Below are positions 1 to 12,097 of a stretch of 64,000 bases of DNA, piece after piece (the first letter of the stretch is position 1; each line of letters starts with the position of its first letter). Under the pieces are notes generated by a model. The model saw only the letters and a list, made by a program, of their open reading frames with translations, was not told the origin of the DNA and ran no database searches. Origin of the DNA: Ignelater luminosus (Eukaryota; Arthropoda; Insecta; Coleoptera; Elateridae); contig VTPC01003845.1 of the NCBI GenBank assembly GCA_011009095.1, positions 1 through 64,000 of the forward strand. Reading direction: 5' to 3'. The translations under genes were made by a program, and so were the position numbers.

Positions 1-1042
1 GCTACAACATAATATTTTTTAAATATTTTTAAAAACATTAAAAAAAATAAGACATGTAAATTGCAATATATCAACGGTATCACATTTTTTTTGATGTTGC
101 ATTTTTTAATGTGTATGGATTCCAAAATTCATATTTCGCCCCGTTAGCATGTAGTGTATAGGGTTTTCTGAACGAATAATATACCTTTGAATATCACCCC
201 CATAAATTGAAAAAGGACAAAGGGTACCCATTACTTATTATTATTATTATTACTTATGTCTGTATTGCTTCAAATAAAAAATTTATCGCTAATTTGAAAT
301 ACATTCGTTATCGAAAATAATTGAATTGGATTAGGTTGTGATTTCAGTAGTGATGAATAAAATGATACTGATATTTTTATTACTTATGAAGACAAACTTC
401 TGTAGTATTTTGCTATTACTTTGCATTCATTCCTAAGAGATCCAATTTAGCAGTTGATGTCTACGGCATAAGATACTTGGAAAAGGTCTTTTTTCCTGCT
501 AAGCAGGTAAAATAAATAATTCTATACATACTGGGAAAGAGTAGAGCTTTAGGGAATAACGGTTCTAAAGACCTGTTTAAAAGTTTACCTACTTTGCATG
601 GAATGGTTTATTTATAACAGTTTGTTGTAATTGGTTACATCTGGAAATGGTTATAAAGTCCCTTTTTCAGTACTAAACAGCAAGCACTTCAATTCATCTG
701 TGTGTCTTGGTAGTGTTTATTTGACTTTGCTGCGGATTCCTCTGTGCTGTTTGGTATAGTTTTTTTGAACTTTTTGTTAATTCCGGTGTTCCTATGTGAA
801 ATACAGAATTTTACTTTTGTATCGGTAATTTTGTATTATATTCGAGTGGTTGCAGTGAGACCTCTGTTAACGAACTTTCTGAAATTGTGTTTTACATTGT
901 TTTTCATTTTGTCTTCTCTACCAGTGGTAGATTGCTTCTCTACTACTGCTATTATTTCTCCGTGCTTCTAAAAACTATTATTTTCTTTATTTGGTGAACA
1001 TTTTGCGTACAGTTTTTGTATAGTTTTAGTATATATTGTGAA
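1..1042. other. AT-rich stretch without recognisable gene
   Basis: I see no coding signal here. Short open stretches (for example 744-971) are hydrophobic translations of T-rich DNA and resemble no family I know. A small ATT/ATTATT run lies at about 236-255. The last few hundred bases may be the promoter and 5' UTR of the Mutator-like gene that starts at 1043, but no clear core promoter was identified. Confidence 0.5.
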
Positions 1043-2993
1043 ATGGGTATTCACGCTAAAAAACATTTGACGTGCGGTGCTAGGAGGAAAAATAAGAAAC
1101 GACTAGGAAAAATCGTCACAAAAAAAGTAAAACTGTAAGTACTGCCTTTCTCGTTATTAGATCTTTTTTTAATATCTATAATATTATAAGCAACTGGCAA
1201 TTAATTATTAATTATGATTATCGCATTCATATTTACATACACTATAGAATCAGAAAGCGTAATTCCAAAACCAAAACTAAAAATCAAAAATCAAGAAACT
1301 GCATCCTAGACCCAGTCAAAATTCAGTTTTTTCTGCATTGCACGTAATAGAATATTTTTCTGATTTTATGCAGTTTAATTGGTCCATGTTGCTAAGTAGT
1401 ACAAACATCTGTTTTATTTCACATGAATGAAAAGCTTACCCTTATTTTTTAGTTTTAGAGTCGACACACAAACTGCCCCACATTCTGGTGAAAATTTTGT
1501 AGATAATGCTTTGATGGACTGGGAAACTGAACAAGTTTTACCAGATCTAAATACTGAAAAAGTATTTTCTACACAAACTAAGCCTGAAAATGAAATTACA
1601 GGCAGAAGGATTGTAGATATTCAGCATCTCTTTTCGGAATTAAAGTCTTTAAAACATGAAGGTTTTAATTGTGGTTTTTTTGATGTCGATGTCGTTTCTG
1701 AGAGAAGAATGGGACTAAAGAGCATTTTTAGCACAAGATGCAAGATGTGCAATATAGAAAACACCTTTGCTACGGAACCAGATACTGATGTTGTACATGT
1801 AAATAAAGCAGCGGTATGTGGGACATTAGCAGTTGGAGCTGGCTACAGTCGACTAACGGAATTGTGCTCATCATTAAATATTCCCAGAATGTCATCCCAT
1901 ACTTATTACAAGAATGAATCCTTGGTACAAAATATTATTAGAGAGTCGACAGCAGAAGAAATGAAATTAGCTGGCGAAGAGGAAGCAAGATTGGCTTGGG
2001 AAGCAGGAGATGTGGATACTGATGGAGTCCCTGTTATTACAGTGGTAGTGGATGGAGCTTGGGGGAAGCGCTCCTATAAAAGTAACTATAATGCTCTGTC
2101 AGGTGTGGCTTGCATAATTGGCGCAAAAACGAGAAAGCTACTGTTTTTGGGAGTTAAAAATAAATACTGCTCTATATGCCAAAAATTTAAAGATAACGTA
2201 CCGACGCACCAATGTTTCAAAAATTGGTGCGGAACATCTACAGCAATGGAATCTGCTATTATTTTAGAAGGTTTCAGAATGTCTATAGAAATGCATGGGC
2301 TAAAATACGGAAAAGTCATAGGGGACGGAGACAGCAGCGTTTACAAGCTATCCACCTTAAAACCATATGGCCCTAACTTTTTCATAGAGAAGATCGAATG
2401 CAGGAATCATATTCTGCGAAACTACGCTAATAAAATAAAAGACCGAGTAAAAACTCCAAGGACTAACATGACACTCAGAAGTTTTTTTGAAAACTAGCGT
2501 TTTAAGATTTAGAACGGCTGTAGTAAGCGCCATTAGACACAGAAAGAAGCAAAACATCAGCGTACAGCAGAAAATCTATAATTTAAAAGAGGATATACAG
2601 AATGGGGCTCGTCATATATTTGGATGTCATGAGAAATGCAAAGAAAGTAATGGTAGTTATAAGTATTTTTGCAGTGGACCCAAACCTGGCAAGAAAGACT
2701 TATTTGAAAGTTTCAGAAACAGCAATTTATATGAACCTTTCATTAATGCTGTTAATAGAGTCGCCAACCACGCATCTAGTTTACTTCACGATGTCGACAG
2801 CCATTTTGCAGAGAACTTTAATTCTATTATTAATAAACTTATTGGCGGTAAAAGAATAAACTATTCTATGAGAGGCTCGTATGATGCTAGGTGTCATGCC
2901 GCCGCGATTAATTTTAATAGAAGAGGAGCATTCCTAGATGCGGCTCATGCCAAAATGAGCAACAACGTTGGGCTTTATACTAGTACATGCTGA
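1043..2993 (+). pseudogene. Mutator-like transposase-domain protein, two exons, one frameshift
   Basis: Exon 1 (1043-1134) begins at an ATG, is rich in Lys/Arg and ends at a GTAAGT donor. The acceptor TTTTTTAG at 1445-1452 restores the same frame, so exon 2 starts at 1453. The exon 2 product resembles the Mutator-like transposase domain common in insect and cnidarian repeats: a CxxC pair (RCKMCNIENTF), VVVDGAWGKRSY as a likely first catalytic Asp, a CSICQ zinc pair, GDGDSSVYKL, then ECRNHILRNY. The frame is lost at a run of seven T (2482-2488), where a stop follows at 2495. The next frame continues the homology to 2993 (HAENFNSII-like, GKRINYSMRGSY). A C-terminal YqaJ-type nuclease domain often fused in this family is not seen. 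It may be a recent pseudogene or a homopolymer sequencing error. The family is recalled from memory. Confidence 0.75.
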
Positions 2994-4183
2994 AATAACC
3001 CACAATTTTGGGGGTACTGCATAGGAACCTTAGCTTAAAATTCACGCCTTCTTCACTAAAAACTTTCTGAAAGTTAATTGTCAATACAATCTAACGATAA
3101 GTGTTAATTAAAGAATTTTCTAATATACACAACTTTTTGGATCAACTTAATAATTTATTATTAACTTAAGTCTTAACTGTATTCCTTCCTTAAAAATGTT
3201 TAGCTTTCACATCTAAAATTTATTATAACCCCCGGGACCGCTTAGGTAAAGATTCAATAATGCGGAACTAATTGCAATAGGCGCCTTGCAGAGAGCCTGC
3301 CTTGGCGTGAAAGTAATGGCGATGTTGTAGAATGGGTTGCCTACACAACTATAAAAATCTTAGAAATGATTATAGTCCTGTCCATTTTCTTTTTTGGGGC
3401 AGTGTACATGTTATTTGTGTTATTTCCGAAACCGAGGAAAAATTAAAACAGTAATTTTTGCAAACTCCTTTTATGACGCGTGAAGCAATTCTACACCATG
3501 TATATTAAAGTTTCGCAAATATCTCCGATTAAATATCTTGCAAAAAGAAGAGAATACATTGAGGTGGGGGGCGCCAAAATATGTTTCATCACCCAGGCGC
3601 TACAACCCTCAGCTACGGGCCTGTGAACATCAGTTATAAATGTTATTCGCTTGTATAAACTTTCATCCCATTTAACCGATCCTGTATCTCTTATCGTTTC
3701 CAAGATCCCCATGCTGTGCATCCTTATCTTGGGCACACCGTATAGTAAAAAAAAATTGTTAAAAGATTACATACATAATTATTAAGTTGCTCTATGTGTA
3801 AAATTTTATGGTGTTTTTCGACTACGGGACTCGTTTTTATATTCTAATGCTCCTACTAAGAAGACGCTTAAACCAAATTGTCAAAAGTCGCACACTTCAC
3901 CTTTTTTACATTATTTCTTTACCTAAGTGTTGCAGTTACTCATTTCCTGTTTAAAGATGTACAATTTACGCAGTGTTGTAATGTATCTAGTTACATGTAT
4001 CTAGATACAGCATCTAGATACTTTTGATGTATCTGAGGAAGTAGCTAGTTATCATTCCCAATCCTGTATCTGTATCTGTAACTAGTTACATTTTCCAGTG
4101 TAACTTGCAGTAGTATCTAGATACAAATCAATTATAATTATTTTGTCTTCCTCTCTATGTAGCACGCAAACGGGTTCGCGTAA
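2994..4183. other. Non-coding stretch with a short imperfect tandem repeat
   Basis: No gene recognised. Between about 3,985 and 4,118 the motif TGTATCTAG(TTAC/ATAC) recurs several times on both strands (for example GTATCTAGTTACATGTATCT), giving a locally palindromic patch. A minus-strand open stretch at 3,491-3,736 has no family resemblance that I can defend. Confidence 0.5.
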
Positions 4184-4795
4184 GGGTGCGTTTATGTTGG
4201 AGCTACGATAAAAGATAAGAGCGACGATAGTAACAAAGCAACGAAAGGTAAGTATTACTTTCATATGGAACTATTTATGTTGAGGAAAGCATAAGTGCAG
4301 TATTCGCCGGTCGACTAGCGATAAATGCGAGGATATGAAATTATTTGCATTTCTACGCTCTATTGCTCCATACTTTATCAAAGTTGTCACCCATTTTGGA
4401 AAAATATAATCAAAAGTTTCTTGTTTCACTCTCATATATCGAGCAAATTTTATAGGTACTTTTTTAAGTCATTGTAGGGATGATGAAACTCACCAAATCG
4501 CGTGTTTATGGGATGCGCTGTATATTGACGTTTTTTACGACGATTTTTCAGAAAGTACCACTGAAGTGCATTTGAAGAAAGAAATATCTCATCTTCTGAA
4601 TCACTTATATTGCCTTTTACTATATGCTTTTTTTTAACATTTCTATTGTTAAAATTACACTGAGAATAGTTTTATAGCACTGATCTGATAGCATCAATAT
4701 AAACACCACAACGAAAGAAAATTTCGCGTTGCTTTTATCGTCGCTCTTATCATCGCTCCTATTGCCTTTATCGTAGCTCCAACATAAACGTTCCC
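4184..4795. mobile_element. MITE-like element with about 60-bp terminal inverted repeats
   Basis: The left end reads GGGTGCGTTTATGTTGGAGC and continues through CTACGATAAA, GATAAGAGCGACGATA and AAGCAACG. The reverse complement of the right end reads GGGAACGTTTATGTTGGAGC and carries the same blocks in order. The 612-bp interior has no transposase. The flanks are TAA on the left and AAT on the right, so the target duplication is unclear. A three-base TAA/TTA duplication would suggest the PIF/Harbinger group, but this is only a guess. Confidence 0.75.
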
Positions 4796-4943
4796 AATTT
4801 GAGGGAAATTACCCAAAAACAGGGTAATTTTGAATGAAAGAGGGTGAAAAGAGAGTATTTTAATTTAGAGGGTAAAATTGGATATTTTAACAATTTTATC
4901 TAACGTTTCCCATTTAAATATTGTAGATAAAATAATCACTGCA

Positions 4944-5600
4944 TTATTTAATTTCTTTTCCAAGAACGGGAAGTAGCTTTATGCATAATGCAAACGATTT
5001 GTACATGACTTGATGATGTTTTATCTGCAGTAAGGCAGAAAGATTGCTCAGTCGATCCTGTTTCAGTGAATTACGCAAATGCAATTTAATTATTTTTAAT
5101 TTACTGAACGACGTTTGTGCTGTAGCCACTGTTACAGGTATACTTAAATAAAACAGTAATGCCGTGTTAACTTCAGAAAAATCATTTTCCATAAAACTAT
5201 ACTTAATTAAAAGTGGATTAGCAAAGTTTCTTATAATAGTTTTCTCGTTCATATCATTTTTTACGAATGACAATGCATTTATTAATTGCATAGGAAAATG
5301 ATATGATAAATCATTAAAGTAAAATAATGTTGCAATGCAGCAGCTGATTTCATAATTTCATTAGCAGGACTATTTATTAGAGTTTCTGACGACAAGAACT
5401 TAAATAAACCAGAAATTTCCATCATACCTTCAAATCGAGTTTGTATTTGAGTAATTACAGTATCAATTATCCTATTATAGATGTTTACTTTAATACATGT
5501 TCTGTATTGTCAAATTGGTAGTTTTCGCAAATTTCGTCGAATTGACGTGTCGTTCTTGGGTGACGTTTCACAGTAAAAGTTGAAGATATTTTCCATTTTT
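4944..5600 (-). pseudogene. hAT transposase remnant, C-terminal dimerisation region
   Basis: Reading the minus strand from about 5,600 to 4,944 gives pieces of a hAT transposase. First comes a segment like IDTVITQIQTRFEGM...GLFKFL. After a frame change near 5,300 comes the typical hAT dimerisation block SIPVTVATAQTSFSKLKIIK followed by LSNLSALLQI. At least two frame changes are needed, so it is dead. The family call rests on the T(S)xERxFS-like motif, here degraded to TAQTSFSKLK. No terminal repeats were located. Confidence 0.75.
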
Positions 5601-5800
5601 CTGATTTGGAATAAATCTAAATAATAATTACCTGTTGTTTTTTGTAATCTTCGTTGTAGAGTTTACTGAGTGCCACTGGTACTTCTATTTTTTACAAATA
5701 AAAAATATTTCATTTATTCTTTTTTTTTATACAATTTTGAAATGTTTGACCAGATGTAATAATAATTATACTTTGACTATTTAACTTGGTTCTAAACAAG

Positions 5801-6465
5801 TGAGTTCTGAATGATAACTTTGGGAATCTGGCAAGAAATATTTTAAATTTGTTTATATACTACAATTAATACCATAAAGCAATTTATATTTTAAGGGTAG
5901 AAAGAAAGTAAAAATTGGACAAATTGCCCTTTTACGAGAATGAGGGATCTTTCTAAGATACCGACAATATGCAATAAATACGAAAACACAGACGAACTAT
6001 ACGACGGAGATATAACTTGTGGCAAGTTGTAATAAACCGACTACTTGCCTACATAATAGAGATTTTAGTTGAAAGTGAATAGTAAAATGAAGTGGGCAGT
6101 AAAGATTTTGCTTATTCGGACTTTTCTAAATATATGACTATTTTTATTTCATACCTGTAAACGACTGTCAGGTCCCCAATCCTGTTATTAATGAGTTCTG
6201 AATGATAACTTTGGGAAGCTGGCAAGAAATATTTTAAATTTGTTTATATACTGCAATTAACACCATAAAGCAATTTATATTTTAAGGGTAGAAAGAAGGT
6301 AAAACTTGGACAAAAATACCGACGAACTATACAACGAAGATATAACTTCCGAACCGACTACGTGACTACATAATAGAGATTTTAGTTGAAACTAAAAAGT
6401 AAGATGAACTAGACAGTAAAAATTTTGCTTATTTGGACTTTTCTAAATATATGATTATTTTTATT
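5801..6465. repeat. Diverged direct duplication (5801-6148 and 6192-6465)
   Basis: Both units start TGAGTTCTGAATGATAACTT, continue through the same blocks (GGCAAGAAATATTTTAAATT, CATAAAGCAATTTATATTTT, ACATAATAGAGATTTTAGTT) and end in ACTTTTCTAAATATATGA. The second unit lacks about 70 bases present in the first. About 43 bases separate the units. No coding content is seen; it may be a tandem segmental duplication or two copies of an unknown non-coding repeat. Confidence 0.8.
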
Positions 6466-7616
6466 ATGTGTGTGTATATTCGTATATCCTCGTCGCACAA
6501 TAGCACGCCCGGTACATATAACAAACGACCTAACGCCCATCATTTCTAGAAGACATGGCGCTCTGTTTGTTGCACCTATGGTTTCGAAGTAATTCGTATA
6601 GGGGGAGCAACCTTAGGGAAGTAGTTTTTTTCAACATGCACCAGTATAGCTGTTTGGTTATATATGACACTCCCGATATATACGTCCAGTTGTTTGCAGC
6701 CCATTTGTATAAAATGTTTAGAGCAAACCAATCACAGCACGCCCGGCGCTGTTGTCGCTTTTTCCAAAGGTATTTACCACAAGCACTCGCTTTTTTGGTG
6801 GTACTTCAGCTGTTTCGGGGTCAGTGATCACATCATCCGACGCTTATCACTTTTACTTACTTGGTATACGTGACTAAATGAATTATAAAGCGGAAATTTT
6901 GTTTTTTGAGGTATCAAAACTATAACGTCGTTGTTTTTCAAGATTAAGTAGTGAAACTTTAGAACAATATTTTATAATCGTTTGGCTGTAGGAACATAAA
7001 ATGTCTTTTTCATACCTTTATTACAAATGAAGATATTTATCCTCAAAAGAGGACGCATTTTTATTGCCGCGCGTAAGTATTAGAGAATTTGTGAAAACGC
7101 ATGACGTTGAACGTAATGTGTGTTTACTGTTTGAAAACATTAAGAATTGTGCCGAATGCCTAACTTTTGGCAGCAACTAACATCGAACGTGCAAGGAAGT
7201 CGTAAAACAAATCGAAATTCATTGAATTACAAAGTTAGTATAATGTATAATGCTTGCTAAAGCACGGAAAAATAACCTTATATCTAACGTCAAGTGTTTT
7301 CGCAAATCCTCTATTAATGCCCAAAACCATACTAAAACCGAAACAAATCTTCTTTGCATGTATGATGTATACAAATTTTACATAATACTCACTTCTAAAG
7401 TTAATATCAGCTGTCAGTTGATTCTTCAGTCAGTCTGTAGAAATCTTTTGTTAGTTTTAAACTTGTAATCTCCTAGACACAATCTGATACCAAGGTTTTG
7501 CTAGCAAAACATTTGCTTGCTCAACAATTCTTTTCAGTGCTTGTCTTCGTATTGGTTAATGTCCACGTTTTTTGAACAGATTCTTCTTACTAGATTGCAG
7601 ACATTTACGGCCAGGT
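6466..7616. other. No recognised feature
   Basis: Open stretches at 6,555-6,873 and 7,250-7,468 have low-complexity or implausible compositions and no family motifs. I see no RNA gene or clear repeat in this interval. Confidence 0.45.
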
Positions 7617-8048
7617 ACATTAAAGAGATTTAAATTGTAGACCTGATCTAAGTCTAGATTAGTGTGCCTTGATATTGTTTTATCAAATGTCATTTTTTTA
7701 ATGGGTAGAGTGTGGACATACTTGTCAAAAAAGAGAGACAAGAATATACGTTAGGTCTCTACTTGCAGAGCAAGTGTAAAGGATAGAATGAGAATTTACT
7801 GTTAGAATCTTTCTTCTTTCCTTCACACCCCTAGTGCGAGTAGAAAGCTAACGTATATTTTTGTCTCTCTTGTTTGACAAGTGTGTCCACACTCTCCCAT
7901 TAGAAAAATGAAATTTAATAAAACAATATAAAGGCACACTAGTCTAGATTATTGGCGTTTTATTGGTTATATTTCACTTATTTTAGTTGTATAAGTAAAC
8001 AGATTTAAATTTAAACTAAGATCAGATCTAGAATTGAAATCTCTTTTA
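7617..8048. repeat. Long inverted repeat (foldback or MITE relic)
   Basis: The left arm (about 7,617-7,756) contains AAAGAGATTTAAATT, GATCTAAGTCTAGATTAGTG, then GGGTAGAGTGTGGACA and AAAGAGAGACAAGAATATAC. The right arm (about 7,850-8,048) carries the reverse complements in mirrored order: GTATATTTTTGTCTCTCTTG, TGTCCACACTCTCCCATTAG, CACACTAGTCTAGATTA and, after an extra piece, CTAAGATCAGATCTAG...GAAATCTCTTTT. The central loop is about 95 bases. No transposase lies inside, so this is a non-autonomous foldback-like element or a head-to-head duplication. Confidence 0.75.
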
Positions 8049-8692
8049 GTAAACCTGGCTATTAAATATTAATGGCATACCAGCTTGGTTTTCTGGCAAA
8101 TTACTAAACAACTCATCAACCACCAAAACTATTCAAGACTAGGCATACGAGCAAAATCAACACACAGCAGCTGCATCGTTAGACACTGCATAAGCTTTTG
8201 ATTAAATATGGGCATAAGGCTTATTGTACACGATATCAGCATCTGTAACTGTGGTGTAATTAACGAATTATCAAATTTTTTGTTCATAACCATACGGTCA
8301 TTGTGAGAACTAATGCACAATTATCTGATGAGATATGACAAAAAAATTATTTCTTTTTTATATGAGGCGTCTCATAAGGAGGGATAACAAAAGTTCTGCA
8401 AATATTACCAACGTTTGTAAAGTAGGCTGGGTGATGAGTGCCACTTGCACTTGTTTTAATTGCTAACCGTTGTATAATATATCTGATGATAGCATATGCG
8501 ATATTAAATTTTTATACTGTTTGTATAGCGCAGTGAAAGAAAAAGGAAAAGTGCGTTCAAAAGTTCATGTCAAAATGGTGTGAAAATTCTACTTTATTGT
8601 ATACACAAAGCGCAAAATTTGTATTTTTGAACATTACCCGAGCCACAGTTTCATTATATGGTTCACTGTGCTATAAGGTACTATAAATACAA
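8049..8692. other. No recognised feature
   Basis: AT-rich. A minus-strand open stretch at 8,129-8,320 resembles nothing I know. The last part may belong to the 5' half of the adjacent mariner relic but is too decayed to read. Confidence 0.4.
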
Positions 8693-9060
8693 ATTCACAT
8701 ATGAAAGAATGTTTATGGAAATATTTGTTGCCATTTATTTGAAGACATAATGGATCAACTATGAGTAGAATATTATTTTGGTCTGATCTGGCACCAGCCA
8801 ACTATGAGCACTTAACAATAAAATTGTTCAAAGATCATAGTATAAATTTCGTACCAAAAGAGGCAAGTTTTAAACCTCCTAAATGTACTTGAGTTACGAC
8901 TTATTGAACGATATTGAGCACCAATGAAATTTATCTTAACAAAAACGTTCAAAAGTATTGATGATTTGGAGGTCGTGCAAAAAATATAAGTGCCTAAGAA
9001 AGTTATGCAAAACTTAGGGATATGTCGTAAAACTCCTGGATATGGTCGGCAATTAATATA
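8693..9060 (+). pseudogene. mariner-type (IS630/Tc1) transposase remnant
   Basis: The plus strand translates to the C-terminal third of a mariner-like transposase: KECLWKYLLPFI, then RHNGS, then FWSDLAPANY (the family's FWPDLAxxHY), INFVPKEA, and in a second frame LELRLIERY followed by APMKF (family LRPIExxWAxMK). In-frame stops at the positions of FI*RHN and ERY*A, plus a frameshift around 8,895, show that it is inactive. The catalytic DD(34)D region is partly visible through the FWSDLA motif. Confidence 0.8.
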
Positions 9061-9112
9061 TTTTATATTATTGCATTTGTCTTGAAAATCTCTATTCAAA
9101 TATGGGGTGATA

Positions 9113-9299
9113 TACAGGGTGTTCTATTTAAAAAAATTCAATATGACGGCCGTATGAAAAAACAATTGAAGATTTGTTTTTAATTACCTTCGCAAAACAT
9201 GGCAAAAAATACCTACTTTAAGCTTTCCAAATTTCATTTGTCTATCTCTTACCATTTCTACGGGGGTAGCGTGTTTCCATACTTTTTAGCGACCCTGTA
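9113..9299. mobile_element. Small MITE-like repeat with CAGGGT ends and TA flanks
   Basis: The block begins TA-CAGGGTGTTC (9,113 on) and ends GACCCTG-TA (to 9,299), so short terminal inverted repeats are flanked by TA. That fits a Tc1/mariner-derived non-autonomous repeat of about 185 bp. It directly follows the mariner relic but does not share its ends demonstrably. Confidence 0.5.
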
Positions 9300-10160
9300 T
9301 TATTATACAGAGTAATTTATTGGCTATTATAATCAAATAACAAACTTCGTCATATCAAAGCTTATCAAATTCTAAGAGCAAAATGCTATATAAACATAGA
9401 TCCAATCCGTCTTAATTAAAGAATTGTATTTGTGATCAAAAATAATGATAGCGACGAAACGCAAATATAACGTTGGCCATGATAATAAATTTACAAAATG
9501 ACAAACTAAACACTATTATATGAACGGCTTGCTTCCTATTTAGTTACCTGCGTTGGTATTTCCTTGCTACTTGTCTGACGTTTCCATTACGAAACCCATA
9601 TACAAAAACTATATCTATAATACATTTTTGATTGCGACATAAACACGTGTTATTATTATGACAGCCAATGTTGTTTTTGTACTTCATCATTGCTATCATG
9701 GTTTTTAGTTCCAGATCTTCAAAGGCTTGTAACTCCTCAATTAAGACGAACCCAACCTATGTTAATATTATATTTTTTTTCTTAAAATCAAACAAGCTTT
9801 CATATGCTACAGTTTGTCACAGAACTAATAAATCACCCTGTATATTTAAATTGTTTCTTAATAGCATCAAATTTTACAGCAGGATTTTTACTTTTATTAA
9901 TTAATATAAAATTTTTTACTTTCATAAAAATCACCCAAGAACCGTATGCACTGTTTCTTATTCCCTCCTTGCATTTTGTATGCAGTTTACTAATTCTTAT
10001 TATTTACTTATTTACCCCGTATTACTGTACAAACGGTCGAGCCCCCAATTCTGTTATTAGTTATTCTTCGCTCCGCGTGTTTACGTTTGTTCTCTGTTCG
10101 CTGTTCAGTGTTCACATTAAAGGAATTTCCTTCGGCTGTTCTGATATTTGAAATAATTAC
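9300..10160. other. No recognised feature
   Basis: Open stretches at 9,668-10,151 are hydrophobic readings of T-rich DNA and overlap each other. I do not regard them as genes. The final part may be upstream sequence of the following hAT exon. Confidence 0.4.
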
Positions 10161-10371
10161 AATATATCAGAGTCAGAGTCTGTGTCGACATCTTCAGACG
10201 CCGATTTATCACTTGTTTTGAATGCGCCCTTTTTTTCAAATAATTAGTAAACGAGAAGATGGCCCATTAGAACCTTCAAAACAAATAAGAGCTGAATGCC
10301 AAATTTGTCCTTCCGGAGCAACAATTAGTGGTAGTAGAAGTGCTGCGGGAAATTTCTATACACATTTACGA
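10161..10371 (+). pseudogene. hAT-type 5' exon with BED zinc finger, frameshifted
   Basis: The reading starts with an acidic Ser-rich stretch (SESESVSTSSDADLSL), changes frame at a T run near 10,230-10,238, and continues as KREDGPLEPSKQIRAECQIC followed by GNFYTHLR. The arrangement C-x2-C ... N-F-x-x-H is the first part of a BED zinc finger as found at the N-terminus of hAT transposases. A GTAGGT donor follows immediately at 10,372, so this is probably an exon with the rest of the finger encoded downstream. Confidence 0.6.
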
Positions 10372-11033
10372 GTAGGTATATAAAACTACTGTAATTGAAC
10401 CTACAAAGTATTTAGTTGTAATTCCTATAACTGCTTTTGTTATTTTCACCATTATACTTATTACTTACCTTTTTTTTAATGATCAGTTTTTCAATTCAAA
10501 TGCAAATGTTAATTGAGGTTTAACTGCATAGAAACAATTATTATAATAATCATTTCTATGTAACTGAAATTCGATTAAAATTGAACTTGAATTGAAAAAC
10601 TGGCGCTTATATTGTTATATGTTAGTATTTTATGCTTTTATTAAAGTCTAATAAATAATTTAATAAAAGTATATAATTTGCTTTAGTTGCTTATATTTTC
10701 ATTAAAAAATTATTATTTATGAAATTGACAAAATGTAAGAATTTAGAAAATAACAGAAACTAGTTCACCTATTCGTCATACTATTCTCGTACTACTGAAA
10801 AATAATTAGGGTTTTTGATTCGGGAATTCAAGGAAAATTTACAAAAATTACTGGTTTCGATTTCCGAGAATCGCGGCTCGAGATTCGAGTCTTTCCAAAA
10901 ATTTAAATTTATAGATAAAATGCATTTTAAATTCTGCGAAGAGATTTATCTTTTCGTTAATTTTGAAAAGACCTAACAAACATCTAAACAAATAAGGTTT
11001 TACCAGTACCTGTTTGCAATTTACCAGACATAG
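10372..11033. other. AT-rich spacer, possible hAT intron
   Basis: Low-complexity AT-rich DNA. It may be intronic or internal sequence of a hAT element between the BED exon and the fragment at 11,034. A small patch at 10,815-10,890 repeats GATTCGGGAATTC / GATTTCCGAGAATCG / GAGATTCGAG-like words. No coding signal. Confidence 0.35.
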
Positions 11034-11270
11034 TTGCTATGTAAGGAGTTCAAATTTGTAAATCTTAAAAGTGAATTAAAAAATTTAGAAAGACATAAAT
11101 CTGTTTTTGCTGCACAACATAAATGGTCTGAGATAGATAATTTTAAAAGGCAAGATCAAGTTGTTTTTGATACTTGGAACAGTTTGTTTGATACTTATAT
11201 TCAATTAAAAACTTATGCATTTGGACTTCTGTCGATTTTTAGATTTGCAAACAGACATTTTCGTACATGA
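11034..11270 (+). pseudogene. Possible hAT C-terminal fragment
   Basis: The 78-residue reading is mostly hydrophilic and includes FDTWNSLFDTYIQLKTYAFG followed by LLSIF. This recalls the segment before the dimerisation block of ZBED/GTF2IRD2-like hAT proteins, where a FW..L....YP.L...A..LLS.F pattern is usual, but the hallmark SxxCExxFS has degenerated. The nearby BED exon at 10,161 gives mild support. It could also be chance. Confidence 0.3.
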
Positions 11271-12097
11271 ATTTTATTTAAAATAAACTAAGAAATCAGC
11301 TGAACAGTGTAAGTCTACCGTCTTGTTTGAAAATGAAAGTAACCTCATATTTACCAAATTTTGACTCTCGAAAATTGAATTGAATTACGGTGTATTTTTT
11401 TACACCTTTAAGCAAAGCACAAATAAACTCATTTTAACAAAAAGAAACCCGTTCTAGGTTCAATTCTTCAAAAATGTATATTTCACCGTTCAAGTTGCTG
11501 ACTTGCGGCTCCGTAAGTCTTATTTTGGTAAATAAAAAAAAAATAGTAGTAGTAGTATTTATAATAACCAACTAAAACCCCTAAGATTTTACAACCTGCA
11601 TTTCTTTGTCCGATTTACGGTATACCTGTCAGGGGCGGTCGTACTAAGCGTGGGGCCCGATTGAAATTTTCTTTGCGCGGCCCCCTTTGCCATCGGCGGC
11701 GCGAAGAGTAAATTACAGTGGCGTTAGGTGACTTTTTAAATTAGGTAAGCAGTCACTCTGTTTTTGGGGAAGGGAGTTATAGTTGAAAACTTTTGTTAGA
11801 AAGTGGGCGTGGACTCTCAAAACACGTTTTTTGGACCACTCTGACACTCAAGAAAACTACAACTGTGAGTGACACAAAATATTTCTTTTAATCACATGTA
11901 TGATAGAAAAGGTTTTCGTTAACGTTTTCACATTTCTGAGGAATGTTTTAACAAAACATGCAGTTTTCAGGTGCATGAAACACATCAAACACCAACTAAA
12001 ATCCATTCACGAAGCATTCGTACTGTTAAGTGTCAAAAAGAATGAACGACAATAATCATAACGTAACATACATAAACTATAGACTATTCTAGACAGG
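11271..12097. other. No recognised gene; hAT-like terminal sequence at 11,630
   Basis: At 11,630 the sequence CAGGGGCGGTCGTACTAAGC, followed by GTGGGGCCC, looks like the terminal inverted repeat of a hAT element (CAGGGGCGG start), which would fit the hAT pieces at 10,161 and 11,034. A partner end was not found. The rest is AT-rich with no coding signal. Confidence 0.35.

Noticed and set aside
744..971. Open frame encoding a hydrophobic 75-residue protein
   Set aside because: It is a translation of T-rich DNA with no family motif, and it lies upstream of the Mutator-like gene without splice signals.
6555..6873. Two overlapping open frames
   Set aside because: They overlap in different frames, the composition is atypical and there is no recognisable domain.
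9668..10151. Open frames suggesting membrane proteins
   Set aside because: They are low-complexity hydrophobic readings of T-rich DNA and overlap each other; no homology is visible.
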